Shown: positions 49,658 to 60,540, numbered from the stretch's first letter. The stretch is 64,000 bases of DNA from Channa striata (GCA_033026295.1 CM065173.1:28302812-28366811); one strand, 5' to 3'. The notes: generated from the sequence alone by a model not told the origin. A program made the numbers and translations.

Positions 49658-52600
49658 CTACTACTTCTCTTTGGGCTTTTCCCATCAGGGGTCGCCACAG
49701 CGAATCATCCTTTTCCACTTCACTCTATCCTGGGAATCTTCCTCTCTGACACCAGCTAACCTCATGTCCTCAGTTAGGACGTCCATATATCTCCTCCTTG
49801 GTCGTCCTCTCGCCCTCTTGCCTGGCAGCTCCATCTCCAACATCCTTCTACCAATATAATCACTATCCCTCCTCTGCACATGTCCAAACCATCTCAATCT
49901 GGCCTCTCTGACTTTGTTGCTAACACAGGCAACGTGCGCTGTCCCTCTGATGAGCTCGTTCCTTATTCCATCCAACCTTGTCACTCCTAAGGAGAACCTC
50001 AACATCTTCATCTCTGCTGCTTCCATCTCTGCCTCTTGTCTCTTTCTCACTGCTACTGTCTCTAACCCATAGAGCAGAGCTGGTCTCACCACTGTCCTGT
50101 TCACCTTTCCTTTGACTCTTGCTGACACTCTTCTGTCACACAACACTCCTGACACTTTCCTCCACCCACTCCAACCCGCCTGCACTCGCCTATTCACCTC
50201 TTTTCCACACTCCCCATCACACTGAACTGTTGACCCCAAGTACTTAAACTAATGCACCTTCTTCACCTCAGCCCCCTGTAACCTCACCCTCCTACCTTGC
50301 TCCCTCTCGTTTACACACATGTATTCTGTCTTACTACGACTGACTTTCATGCCTCTTCTTTCCAGAGCAAACCTCCACCTCTCCAGCTGTTCCTCCACCT
50401 GCTCTCTACTCTCACTGCAAATCACAATGTCTTCTGCAAACATCATTGTCCAGGGAGATTTCTGTCTGATCTCATCTGTCAACCTGTCCATCAGCATAGC
50501 AAACAAGAAGGGACTCAAAGCCGATACTTGGTGTAGTCCCACCTCCACCTTGAACTCCTCTGTCTGACCTACGGCACATCTCACCACCGTCATGCTTCTC
50601 TCATACATGTCCTGGACCACTCTGACGTACTTCTCTGCCACTCCCGACAACCTCATACAGTACCACAGCTCCTCCCTCGGCACCCTGTCATACGCCTTCT
50701 CTAAATCCACAAAGACACAATGCAGCTCCTTCTGACCATCTCTGTACTTTTCCATCAACAACCTCAAAGCGAAAATGGCGTCAGTGGTGCTCTTACGGGG
50801 CATAAAACCATACTGCTGCTCACAAATCTCCACCTCATTCCTAAGTCTGGCTTCCACTACTCTTTCCCACAGCTTCATTGTGTGGCTCATCAGCTTTATC
50901 CCTCTATAGTTGCTACAGTTCTGCGTATCACCCTTGTTCTTAAAGATCGGCACCAGAACGCTTCTCCTCCATTCCTCAGGCATCTTCTCACTCTCTAAAA
51001 TCCTGTTAAACAGACCTGTCAGAAACTTCACTGCTGTCTCTCCTAGACACTTCCACACCTCCACAGGTACGTCATCAGGACCAACAGCCTTTCCGCTCTT
51101 CATCCTTTTCAGAGCCTTCCTCACCTCATCCTTTCTAATCTCAGCTATTTCCTTCTCCGCAACATCCACATCTTCCTCCCTTCTTTCCCTGTCATTTTCC
51201 TCATTCATCAGCTCCTCAAAATACTCCTTCCATCTTCTCTGCACACTCTCCTGGCTTGTTAGCACCTTTCCATCTCCGTCTTTAATCACCCTCATCTGTT
51301 GCACATCTTTCCCATCTCTATCTCTCTGTCTGGCTAGTCTGTACAAGTCCTTCTCTCCTTCCTTCATGTCTAACCTGTCATACAGCTCATCGTAAGCTTT
51401 CTGTTTAGCCTTTGCCACCTCCCTCTTCACTCTGCACTGCGCTTCCTTGTACTCCTGTCTACTTTCCTCAGTCCTTTCTACATCCCACTTCCTTTTAGCT
51501 AACCTCTTCCTCTGGATGCAGTCCTGTACTTCCTCATTCCACCACCAAGTGTCTTTATCATCTTTCCCCTTTCCAGATGACACACCAAGCACCTTCCTAC
51601 CTGTTTCCCTGATTACCTCTGCAGTAGTTTCAGAAGCTCCTCCTGACCACCCAAAGCCTGTCTCAAATTCTGCCTAAATTCCTCACAAGTTTCTTCATTC
51701 TTTAGCTTCCACCACTTGGTCTTCTTTTCTGTCTTTCCTCTCTTCTTCTTCCTGACCACCAGAATCATCTTACACACCACCATGCGGTGCTGTCTGGCTA
51801 CACTCTCTCCTACCACCACTTTACAGTGACTAACCTCTCTTAAATGGCCTCGTCTACATAGAATGTAGTCCACCTGTGTACTCCTACCTCCACTCTTGTA
51901 TGTCACTCTGTGTTCCTCTGTCTTCTGGATGTAAGTGTTAACTACAGCCATTTCCATCCTCTTAGCAAAGTCCACTACCATCTGTCCTTCTGGATTCCTT
52001 TCCTTAACACCAAACCTGCCCATCACCTCACCAACATGCCCATTGAAGTCTGCTCCAACAACTATTCTCTCTCCTCTGGGGATACTCTCTACAACCTCAT
52101 CAAACTCACTCCAGAATCTCTCCTTTTCTTCTAACTCACAGCCAACTTGTGGAGCATACCCACTGACCACGTTCACCATCACACCTTCGATTTCTAGCTT
52201 TAGGCTCATCACCCTGTCTGAGACTTTTTTCACCTCTAGAACATTGTTCACAAACTCCTTCTTCAGGATCACTCCTACTCCGTTTCTCTTCCTATCCACA
52301 CCATGGTAGAACAGTTTGTATCCTCCTCCAATACTACGTGCTTTGCTACCCTTCCACCTCGTCTCCTGCACACACAGTACATCTACCTTCCTTCTCGCCA
52401 TCATGTCTGCCAGCTCTCTACCTTTCCCTGTCATTGTGCCATTGTTAAGAGTCCCTACTCTCAGATCTAAGCTCCTGCCTTTCTCCTTCTCTCTCTGTCC
52501 ACGAACCCTTCTGCCTCCTCTCCTTCTTCGACAAACAGTAGTCCAATTTCCACTGGAACCCTGAAGGTTAACCGGTGGCGGTCGTTGTTGACCCGGGCCT

Positions 52601-52752
52601 CGACCGATCTGGTATTAAAGTGGTATGGATGACTCGCATGGTTGTACTTGGCAAAATTTTACGCCGGATGCCCTTCCTGACGCAACCCTCTCTATTTATC
52701 CGGGCTTGGGACCGGCACAGAAGTTACTGGCTTGCAACCCCTGTGGCTAGAT
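49658..52752 (-). mobile_element. Near-full-length RTE-clade LINE (BovB/Rex3/Expander-like)
   Basis: About 3.1 kb, the normal full length for RTE elements, flanked by a perfect 17-bp target-site duplication. The 3' end on the minus strand is AGTAGTAGAAG-like, the short-repeat tail typical of RTE and unlike a poly(A) tail. It encodes an AP-type endonuclease followed by a reverse transcriptase and has no ORF1, also as in RTE. The perfect duplication suggests fairly recent insertion, while the coding frame already has a frameshift, a stop and an active-site change. Clade assignment rests on architecture, length and tail. Confidence 0.85.
49685..52530 (-). pseudogene. RTE LINE endonuclease-reverse transcriptase, broken
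   Basis: Endonuclease part (about 52530-51613): LRVGTLNNGTM, LCVQETRW, GADFNGHVGE, QVDYILC and QHRMVV mark the AP-endonuclease fold. Reverse transcriptase part (51640-49685): VFVDLEKAYDRVPRE (motif A), GLHQVSALSPFLF (motif B) and FAED (motif C, 50440-50429). The rest of the pol reads into WFGHVQRR and MIRCGDP at the C-terminus. Damage: a frameshift near 51613-51640 between the two domains; an in-frame TAG at 50251-50249; motif C reads FAED where (F/Y)ADD is needed; the usual Gly after HQ in motif B is Val. It should be inactive. Confidence 0.88.
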
Positions 52753-52769
52753 TCTGCATTCACTTACTT
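52753..52769. repeat. Target-site duplication of the RTE LINE, right copy
   Basis: Second perfect copy of TCTGCATTCACTTACTT. Confidence 0.9.
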
Positions 52770-52798
52770 ATATTAGATTATTAGCCTACAAGTAGCAG

Positions 52799-52905
52799 GC
52801 GACTGTAGCTCAGCTGGCAAGGCAGTTGTCCATGGACCACAGGGTCGGTGGCTTGATTGTCCCTGTCCCTCCCGGCTAGTGGCAAGACCGTGAACCCCGA
52901 GATTT
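52799..52905 (+). mobile_element. tRNA-derived SINE
   Basis: Begins 'gactgtagctcagctgg', an A-box-like tRNA head, continues 'gttgtccatggaccacagggtcggtgg' with a degenerate B box, then 'tgaaccccga'. This is a familiar fish SINE layout, also seen at 46009-46106 and 60845-60900. It sits about 30 bp beyond the RTE LINE duplication. Not a functional tRNA gene, since the cloverleaf is incomplete. Confidence 0.65.
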
Positions 52906-54774
52906 GTGACTATGTGTTTATTTTTGCAGACACACTGAGAAAGCACCTCGTCTTACTGAGCACCTATTTATAATATTTTTAATACCAACTGATGACCATA
53001 GCTATGGGCCAGTAGATACCTGCTCCACATGCTCATGCGATCACTTTTCATTAACTTAATATCCTGCGCTGTTATTTGGTGTAGGGTTAACTGTTTAACC
53101 TGGCTACTTATTCTTATTATCTTGCTTTTTGTTATGATGCATTATTAAAAATTTACTGCCACATATAAGCAGGCCTGTATCTGCACACTGCAATATGTTA
53201 TAGCTTCTCTGAGTGAAACACCATAGCTTGGGGCAACTATTCTCTGCAAGAACTGTCTCCTCTTCTGCAGAGCCTGTGAGGCCCACATGAAATAAATTCA
53301 TAACCACAGAGTCCCTGGAAACCAGCTGCTGGTCAGGTTGCAAATGTTCCACCCAAATGGCAGCTTCACTAAGGCCACAGACCTGGCTCTATCACTTATG
53401 ATTTGAATGGTATTTGACTATGACCTTCATGATGTGTGGTTAGGTCATTGTGGGTCGTAGCGCCGAGGATCTCAGAGCCAGCTAAACCATGCCCATTGAA
53501 AAGAGAGGAGGTACAACTACAGCGTACATAGAACAGGTGCATCGATCCATAAATCTTGGTCTTCGGCTGCTTGTGATTCCCATGAAATGGATACCGCTTC
53601 TTAGGCCCAGTCTGTCTAACGAGAGACAGGCTATTAACCCCTTGTGTCTGAGATAAATCTTGCTTTAAATGTGATGAGCGCACACAACCCATTCTCATTC
53701 CCATGGCCTCAAACACTCATGCGTTGTCAAGTCCTTTGGTGCACGTTTTTAATTGATAATCTTTGCTCTGGCCATGAGCTTGAATATTTTTAATCATCTG
53801 TGTAGTTTTATATCTTGTTAACTGACTATCTAAAGAATGTTTTTTTATTTTATTAAGAGACTGGCTTTATCCTAATTTACAGTTTGTATAAATGTGGTCC
53901 CAGGCCTTCCACAATGAATGGATTTGCATGGACTTAAGTGACAAGTATATTAGTAGGGTAGATTTCTGCCAGAGAGAACCAATCACTCCGCCATGTATGT
54001 GTAGGGGTATCCAGCTTTCTATCGGCTTTCTCCATCTGAGCATGTGCGTAACAACAGCATGCAGCTTACTGTCTGCAGTAGAAAGAGTGAATAAATGGAG
54101 AGATCGTTAACAAGTTAACAAGCCGCTTCATTTTGAAAACTAAAGCCCCTTTCAGACATGAACTCTAGAGGATCTAGGAGACGATGCAAAAAAAACAAAA
54201 AGCTGCAGAAGTGACAGCGTTTTCTTCTCCATTCACATGTGAGCTCGGCTGGAGATAATCCAGACTTTGCACTAGGGAGCTGGCAGGAGATGAAAAAAGA
54301 CGCATGGCTCACTAGTGACAGAAGATCTACCTAAACTGGCCTGAGGTAAATAAAAACAAGCCCCGGTTTCTCTTCACCACTGTAGCCAGGCTGAGCCATA
54401 GTTCAGTTGAATCTAGTTTCCCCTTAACGCTGAACAGCAATGACTTCATGACTCTCTCTTAGAGTTGTTCTATATTGAACTTCTTAGCTTTAGGTATAAA
54501 CAATATGAACATGTACTGTACATTTGTTTTTATGAATATTATGAAGGAAATTTCCACTATAACCGAGAGGTAGCAAGTGTGAGAGAAGTTTTCAACAAAT
54601 GTTTGTTCATGTTGAACTCTGCCTTGACACCTCAGCAGACCTTCTCTCTGCACCTTCTTTCGATATTGGCTTCCCTAGGAAGATGTCCCGGCAGGGAACT
54701 CATAGAAGATGAGCAGTCTCAGAGACCTGCTGACATGTATGCATGTTCTGCAGTTGTAAAGCAATTATGTTAGT
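52906..54774. other. Intergenic
   Basis: No gene recognised. A stretch from 54147 ('cccctttcagacatgaactc') has the flavour of a transposon end but I cannot assign it. Just before 54774 a 20-bp unit, 'agttgtaaagcaattatgtt', is repeated in tandem. Confidence 0.5.
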
Positions 54775-55190
54775 TGTAAAGCAATTATGTGACCACCTGC
54801 GCAGAAACGACTTGTTTGAAGAATTTCAGTCAGGATTTAGAGTTCATCATAGCACAGAAACCGCACTGATTAAAGTCACCAATGATCTTCTTCTGGCTTC
54901 AGATAACGGACTTGTCTCTATACTAGTTCTGCTAGATCTTAGTGCTGCATTTGACACCATTGATCACAGAATATTATTACAGAGACTAGAACATGTAATT
55001 GGAATTAAAGGAACAGCACTAAATTGGTTTAAATCGTATCTATCAGATAGATTCCAATTTACTCACGTTAATGATGAATCTTCGACATACACAAAAGTTA
55101 GTTATGGAATTCCACAAGGCTCTGTATTAGGACCAATACTCTTTACTCTATATATGTCTCCCCTTGGCAACATTATTAGAAAACACCAAT
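54775..55190 (+). pseudogene. L2-like LINE reverse transcriptase fragment
   Basis: An open stretch with typical L2/CR1-type motifs: QSGFRVHHSTETALIKV, LVLLDLSAAFDTIDHRILL (motif A), NWFKSYLSDRFQF and YGIPQGSVLGPILFTLYM (motif B). It stops at IIRKH, just before the expected catalytic YADD, where a different repeat in the opposite orientation starts. Both ends of the LINE are missing. Confidence 0.85.
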
Positions 55191-55436
55191 CAATTCAATT
55201 CAATTCAATTCAACTTTATTTATATAGCGCCAATTTACAACAAGGTCATCTCAGGGCACTTTACATAATAAAGTCAAGACTATACAAACAGGTAGAGAAA
55301 ACCCAACAAATCCCCCTTGAGCAAGCCATAGCCAACAGTGGAGAGGAAAAACTCCCTTTAACAGAAGAAACCTCCAACAGAACCAGGCTTAGGGTGGAAA
55401 ACATTGGGCAGGTACAAGCAATTCTGTTCTTATGAG
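55191..55436 (-). mobile_element. Retroposon 3' end with (TTGAA)n tail, copy 2
   Basis: Starts on the plus strand with four CAATT/AATTC units and then 'caactttatttatatagcgccaatttacaac'. On the minus strand this is a retroposon 3' end with a (TTGAA)n tail. It carries a longer body than copy 1 (42646-42800), including 'aaactccctttaacagaagaaacctcc'. It abuts the L2-like fragment at 55190 in the opposite orientation, so it either inserted into it or was joined by rearrangement. Confidence 0.6.
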
Positions 55437-56941
55437 TTCCCAGGTTATATGGCTCACAGGTAGACTCATATGTTGTCATCATTTTTGTTTTTCAGAAGAA
55501 GAAATTTTCATCCCAAATAACAGACTAATAAAAATAAGTATAGTTTGTGCGATATATTTGCAAACTATCTGTTGACTATCAAATTTACTGCAGATTTTAA
55601 TAGGTTTTTCAGAATTATGAGAGTTAAATGTCTGAATTTCATAGCTGCAGCAGTTTGACGTCATTCGCAGATAAACTGTTCAAGGATTACAAATCATATT
55701 TATATATATATATACTTACAATTCAAAAACCACTACTGCATACATTCATACTATGTAATGGCTTGTAGCAGTCATTTTAAAATTGCTGGTTTGTTATTCT
55801 CTTTTGTTTTATATACATGTTTCACATTGCCTGGGGAAGAATACAGTGAAACTAAGTAATAAGTAATTGTGTTTGTAGATGCATTGACTTACATTTAAAA
55901 CCTTTTTTCACTTTGGTCTTTTGAAATGCTTAACAGCTGTTTACTCACAATGTGCGGAACAGCACCATAGTGGAGGGGTTAGCGGTACCTCCTCACAGCT
56001 TGAAGGTTCCTAGTACAGATCCGGACAGCTTGCTCAGGCCCAGACCGCTGTAACACAGTGTGGCATGTGTGCTTACTAACCTACTGTTTACCAGCGAGCA
56101 CAAGATGAAGGAGGTGGAGAGACAAGCAGCAGCCCTGCCATTAGCTTAAACCTTGAAGGACATGCACAGAATCAACTCAATTTAAATTACACAGCTGGTG
56201 AGAAATATCATTTCCTGCTTCACAAAGTTTTTGTAAGATGTGGGTGGAATAGAAAAATCTTCTGGTGTGTGTGTGTGTGTGTGTGTGTGTTTAGTCAGCC
56301 ACCACTGATTGCTGCAGGCAGACAAAATAGTGAGACGTTCCTGTTGAGCCACAACAGTCCATTCAGGAAGATTTTATCTCCCCTTTGAGCCATTAAACCA
56401 CTGAATAAACAGGATCTACTTAATTTATGACACAGCACTTTGGTTCATTTGCTCTATTAATTGCAGTCAAGGTCACATCCAAGTTACATCTAGTGTTTTT
56501 TTTTCTTTTTTAATTAAAATTTACTAGAGTCTACAAAACGAAGGGAATGACCAGCACTTAGCTGTCCCTCCCATTAGATAGTTCCTTTCATCATGATAAA
56601 CTAAGTAAGCATGTTTAAAATTGCATCCTGTGAGGTTTATCAACCCATATAAAGCTAGAGTATGTACATTATCTGTTTTTTTAACAGCTTTTTACTAGAA
56701 AGAAATGTTCCAAAATATATTTTAAATGTTCCCTTTAAAGGCAGGTGGCCCTTCCAGATTACAAAACAGCTGCCTCCCTGCTTGAAAATACAACTTCCTG
56801 CTCCTAAATTAATGAATTAATGGTCATTGGCCCAATTTGACTCAGCCACCAGTTTCAACAATCACAAGTAACTTTTGTTAATAACTTTCATAATAACTGA
56901 ATCACAAAAACATACTACCATGTCTGCCCTCATCTACCTAC
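55437..56941. other. Intergenic
   Basis: No gene or clear repeat family, apart from a short AT run near 55700 and a GT microsatellite at 56265-56291. Confidence 0.55.
56265..56291. repeat. (GT)n microsatellite
   Basis: About 13 GT units. Confidence 0.95.
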
Positions 56942-56942
56942 T

Positions 56943-57560
56943 GTAGCGACCAACAGGCTGTGACGTCACAGACACATGACCACACATGACTGCCCACATG
57001 ACGGTGAACCAGCTAATCACAACCTAATTTGTCTTTCCCCGCGCAGTGTGAAAAAAAGTTCAGGAAGTATATTTCTGTGTGGACTGAGGGTTGGGGAGGC
57101 GGGAAAAAGGAGATGGAGGACACACGGTTTGGTTGCGATCGCGTCGATAAGTCCGCGGATATATAGTCCAGTGAGTTCGTCTGCACGGGAGTGGACCTCG
57201 GAGGGACCGCGATTTCTGTTGGATTATATATCTTCTCTGGATCCCTAAATTTGGTTTAAGGACGACTTTAAGAGAGTCTGATGCCGACCTCCGAAAGTGC
57301 TCGTTTGGCTCGCTCGGTGCCGTGAGTACAATATAACTCTGGGAAGTGTCCGGTCCAAACTCTGAAGTGGTCATAGGTGGTTAGGTGAACTGTCTTGGTT
57401 GAAAAGGGTCCGAGATAAAACTCGGACCGGATTCTTATCAAAACGTTTCATGCAAGACTGTGGAATGAAAAGGGAATGAACTAATGGATTGTGGTGAAAA
57501 CCAGTTGTGACTTTGAGGGATGTGAACTGTGCAAATAAATAAATATTTTATATATATATA
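56943..57560 (+). promoter_or_regulatory. Promoter-like block, possible solo LTR
   Basis: A GC-richer island that starts TGTAGCGACC. It carries a CRE-like palindrome TGACGTCA (56960-56967), a TATA-like GATATATAG (57160-57168), a possible splice donor GTGAGTAC (57321-57328) and AATAAATAAAT near the end (57535-57545). TG start, TATA and poly(A) signal in one ~600-bp unit fit an LTR, but no matching CA end or target duplication is visible because the R4 LINE begins right after. An orphan first exon is the alternative. Confidence 0.3.
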
Positions 57561-57577
57561 TAAAAAAAAAAAAAATT
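57546..57577. repeat. AT run plus A tract
   Basis: (TA)n followed by about 14 A, immediately left of the R4 LINE 3' end. May include part of the insertion site. Confidence 0.7.
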
Positions 57578-57584
57578 CCCCACT

Positions 57585-59375
57585 CGCCCCTTCTCTTTGG
57601 GGCGGTCTTACTTCTTCCTTCAAGCTCGGGTCCTCTACCAGAGGCCTGGGAGCTTGAGGGTCCTGCGCAGTATCTTAGCTGTTCCTAGGACTGCGCTCTT
57701 CTGGACAGAGATCTCAGATGTTGTTCCTGGGATCTGCTGGAGCCACTCTCCCAGTTTGGGTGTCACAGCCCCCAGGGTTCCTATCACCACGGGCACCACT
57801 TGTGCCTTCACCTTCCACATCTTTTCTATCTCCTCTTTCAGCCCTTGGTATTTCTCAAGTTTCTCGTGTTCCTTCTTCCTGATGTTGCTATCGCTCGGGA
57901 TTGCTACATCTATCACTACAGCCTTGTTCTCCTGTTTGTCCACAACTACTATGTCCGGTTGGTTGGCCATTACCAGTTTGTCAGTCTGTATCTGGAAGTC
58001 CCACAGGATCTTAGCTCTGTCATTCTCAACCACCTTTGGAGGTGTGTCCCATCGTGACTTCGGGACTTCCAGTCCGTACTCGGCACAGATGTTCCTGTGT
58101 ACTATGCCAGCCACTTGGTTATGGCGTTCCATGTATGCCCTGCCTGCAAGCATCCCAGCCTCTATTGATCTTGTACTCAGAGCCTGCTCCTGTGCTGCTA
58201 GGATTAGTGCCTCTGTGCTGTCTTTCAGTCCAGCTTTGTCCAGCCACTGGTAGGATTTTTCAATGTCAGCCACTTCTTCTATCTGCCGGTGATACATACC
58301 GTGCAGGGGTTTGTCCTTCCATGATGGATCCTGCTCCTCCTCTGGTTTCTGGTTCACTAAGCACGTCATCACTTGGGGCCATCGTCATCACTTGGGGCCA
58401 TCTTCCTGATGTATTCACGGAGCTTAGTTGTTTCATCCTGGATCTTGCCCGGACCTTGTTCTTCCCATTCAGCTGACTTCTCAGGACTTGCCTTACTCTC
58501 TGGAGGTACTTGGTAGTCGCTGCTTTCCTTGCGGCCTCTTCGTGGTTACCATTTGCCTGCGGGATCCCAAGGTACTTGTAGCTGTCTTCCACATCTGCTA
58601 TCTTGCCTTCTGGTAGTACAATCCCCTCAGTTCTGACTACCTTTCCTCTCCTCGCAACCATCCGGCCACACTTGTCCAGTCCGAATGACATTCCGATGTC
58701 TTGGCTGTATATCCTGGTGGTATGTATCAGCGAGTCGATGTCTCGTTCGCTTCTGGCATACAGCTTGATGTCATCCATGTAGAGGAGGTGGCTGATGGTT
58801 GCTCCATTGCGTAGTCGATATCCGTAACCACTCTTGGCGATGATCTGGCTGAGGGGGTTCAGGCCTATGCAGAACAGCAGCGGGGACAGGGCATCTCCTT
58901 GGTATATGCCGCACTTGATGTTGACTTGGGCAATTGGCTGGAAGTTGGCCTCTAGTGTTGTTTTCCACCTTCCCATTGAGTTCTGGATGAAGGCTCTTAG
59001 AGTCCTGTTGATCTTGTACAGTTCTAAGCATTCCATGATCCATGTGTGCGGCATCGAGTCCAGGCAGTGCACAGGTTGTTATGTCTGGTCTTGTCTGGTG
59101 CTTGGCTCCTCTGGTGTTACTACCAATTCCTGACCAATTCCTGTTGCCTCCTTCTCCCATATGTTCTTCCAGTATTCTTCAGTCTCCAGCCTTGGCGGGT
59201 CTGCTCTCGTGTTATTACCCTGCCACTGTGAGTACACCTTGGATGGCTCAGTGGAGAACATCCTGTTTATTCAACTTCTCGGGTGTAACTCTTCAGCCAG
59301 GGCTGTGAGCCTTTGTTTGGCAGTCTCAAGGGCCTCAGGTGCCTCCCCCACATGAACCACACCATTCCAGACCAA
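57585..59375 (-). mobile_element. R4/Dong/Rex6-clade LINE, 5' truncated and rearranged
   Basis: Encodes reverse transcriptase followed by a restriction-enzyme-like endonuclease, the order used by R2/R4-type LINEs; Rex6 is the known fish R4-clade family. The 3' end lies at about 57585, next to an A-rich run. The 5' end is lost at about 59375, where piggyBac sequence begins. Internal damage is described under the pseudogene. Confidence 0.75.
57635..59370 (-). pseudogene. R4-type reverse transcriptase / REL endonuclease, broken
   Basis: Upstream piece (about 59370-59100): region with SKVYSQWQGNNTRADPPRLE. A deletion near 59090-59110 then joins it to the RT core: CGIYQGDALSPLLF (motif B), LLYMDD (motif C, 58781-58770) and DSYKYLGIPQANG. 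A 19-bp tandem duplication (58364-58401) shifts the frame by +1. The downstream frame (58372-57635) carries the endonuclease: PDIVVVD, then DVAIPSD (PD-x14-D), then EKYQGL. SIEAG is followed directly by MLAGRAYMERHN near 58153, so the Cys-His zinc knuckle that normally lies between RT and endonuclease in this group appears deleted. Confidence 0.8.
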
Positions 59376-60540
59376 TCATTGTATCACCTTCACACAGACC
59401 CCATATATATAGCTTGATGTTTGCCTTGCACTCCTTTTACTGAGTCGACTGACCAAGCAGTTCTCTGTCAAAGAGGTTCTAGTCCAGGTTTTTGGACATG
59501 ATGAAGAGGGCACTGAAATTGAACCAGAGATAGAGGAAGATGTGAAAGACAACACAAATTGTGATGCAGACTTTGAGGAGACTGACCAGTCAACAGAAGG
59601 ACAGGGAGAGGGACCTGAAGATACTTTCCAGCCCAAGAGTGAACATTTGCTCTGGTCTTTATCCCCCCAGGACAGAGGAAGTGGAGGGAAATTGGAAAAC
59701 ATCATAAAGATGACGCCAGGGCCAACACGGTACGTGACATCTCGTGTGGAGACATCAAGTCCAACTTCCAACTCTTTTTACCAGGGTCCATTGAGAGACT
59801 TCTACTGCAGATGACAAACCTGCAGGGGAAGCGTGTGTTTGGGGACACCTGTAGAGAAATCGACCTGGTAGACATCCAAGCCTACATAAGTAAGCCATCA
59901 ACCCAAACTGGAATCAGAGGAAGAGTTTCGAGAGGAGACTTTTCCTAGCAGAGCTGGGGAAAATTTTGGTGACTTCTCTTATTCAACGGTGCCAGCACAT
60001 TCTCTGCACACCAGCCTCTGCCAGTCTGGTTAGGAGTGTCCAAGCCCCAGCCTCTGTCCTGGCTGCTCTCCCCAACAAGGACATGGGCAGAAAAGGAAGC
60101 GCTGTGATCTCCGTGCCTCTAAAGACAACAAAACAAGCCTGAGATGCTGCAAATGTGATGCCTATGTTTGCAAGGTCCAGTATGAACATGTGCATGAATT
60201 CATATGCACAGACACACGCACGCCCCCCCCCTACACACACACACAAGTTCATGTTAAGTTTGGTCTTTGGTTTTCCATTGATTTTTTACATTACATGCTT
60301 ATTTTGTAATACATTTTTAATGAATATTTATATTTTCACTGCAGTTATTTTATGTCAAATTCTATCAATTCAAGTTAAACACTACTGTGAGACATTGTTC
60401 ACAGCTAAAGAATGTTGATTAAAAAATTTGGTGGTGAAAATTTGTTTTTGTGCTAATTTAATAGCAGTTAAAACAGGCCGGTCAATTTTGACCGGGAACA
60501 CTAAAGTAAGGTGCAGGAGATGAACACGACTGGAGGGTTA
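59376..60540 (+). mobile_element. piggyBac element remnant
   Basis: Holds the transposase relic. The right boundary is proposed at GGAGGG followed by TTA(C) at 60537-60540, where piggyBac elements end in ...GGG next to a TTAA target. A subterminal palindrome CCGGTCAA-TT-TTGACCGG lies at 60478-60495. The left terminus is not seen; the R4 LINE occupies that side. Confidence 0.55.
59440..60190 (+). pseudogene. piggyBac transposase relic with central deletion
   Basis: N-terminal part from 59440 (SRLTKQFSVKEVLVQVFGHDEEGTEIEPE, an acidic leader like that of PGBD4-like transposases), then PGPTRYVTSR and, after a frameshift near 59785, ERLLLQMTNLQGKRVFGD and DIQAYI. The start position reads CTG instead of ATG. 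After DIQAYI (about 59888) the frame jumps to the C-terminal NPNWNQ...RRLFLAELGKILVTS (about 59897-59980), so the whole DDD catalytic core is gone. The end (about 60085-60180) keeps a Cys-rich finger, KRCD...LRCCKCDAYVCK. It is clearly non-functional and most likely an internal-deletion derivative. Confidence 0.8.

Noticed and set aside
49685..52434. Plus-strand open frames opposite the RTE LINE
   Set aside because: Shadow frames of the minus-strand endonuclease and reverse transcriptase.
52799..52873. Functional tRNA gene
   Set aside because: A-box head is fair but the B box is degenerate and the body continues as a known SINE layout.
54147..54310. Possible DNA-transposon end ('cccctttcagacatgaactc')
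   Set aside because: No matching inverted end, target duplication or coding part could be found.
57597..58476. Cys/Leu-rich plus-strand open frames (up to 218 codons)
   Set aside because: Antisense of the R4-type endonuclease and RT.
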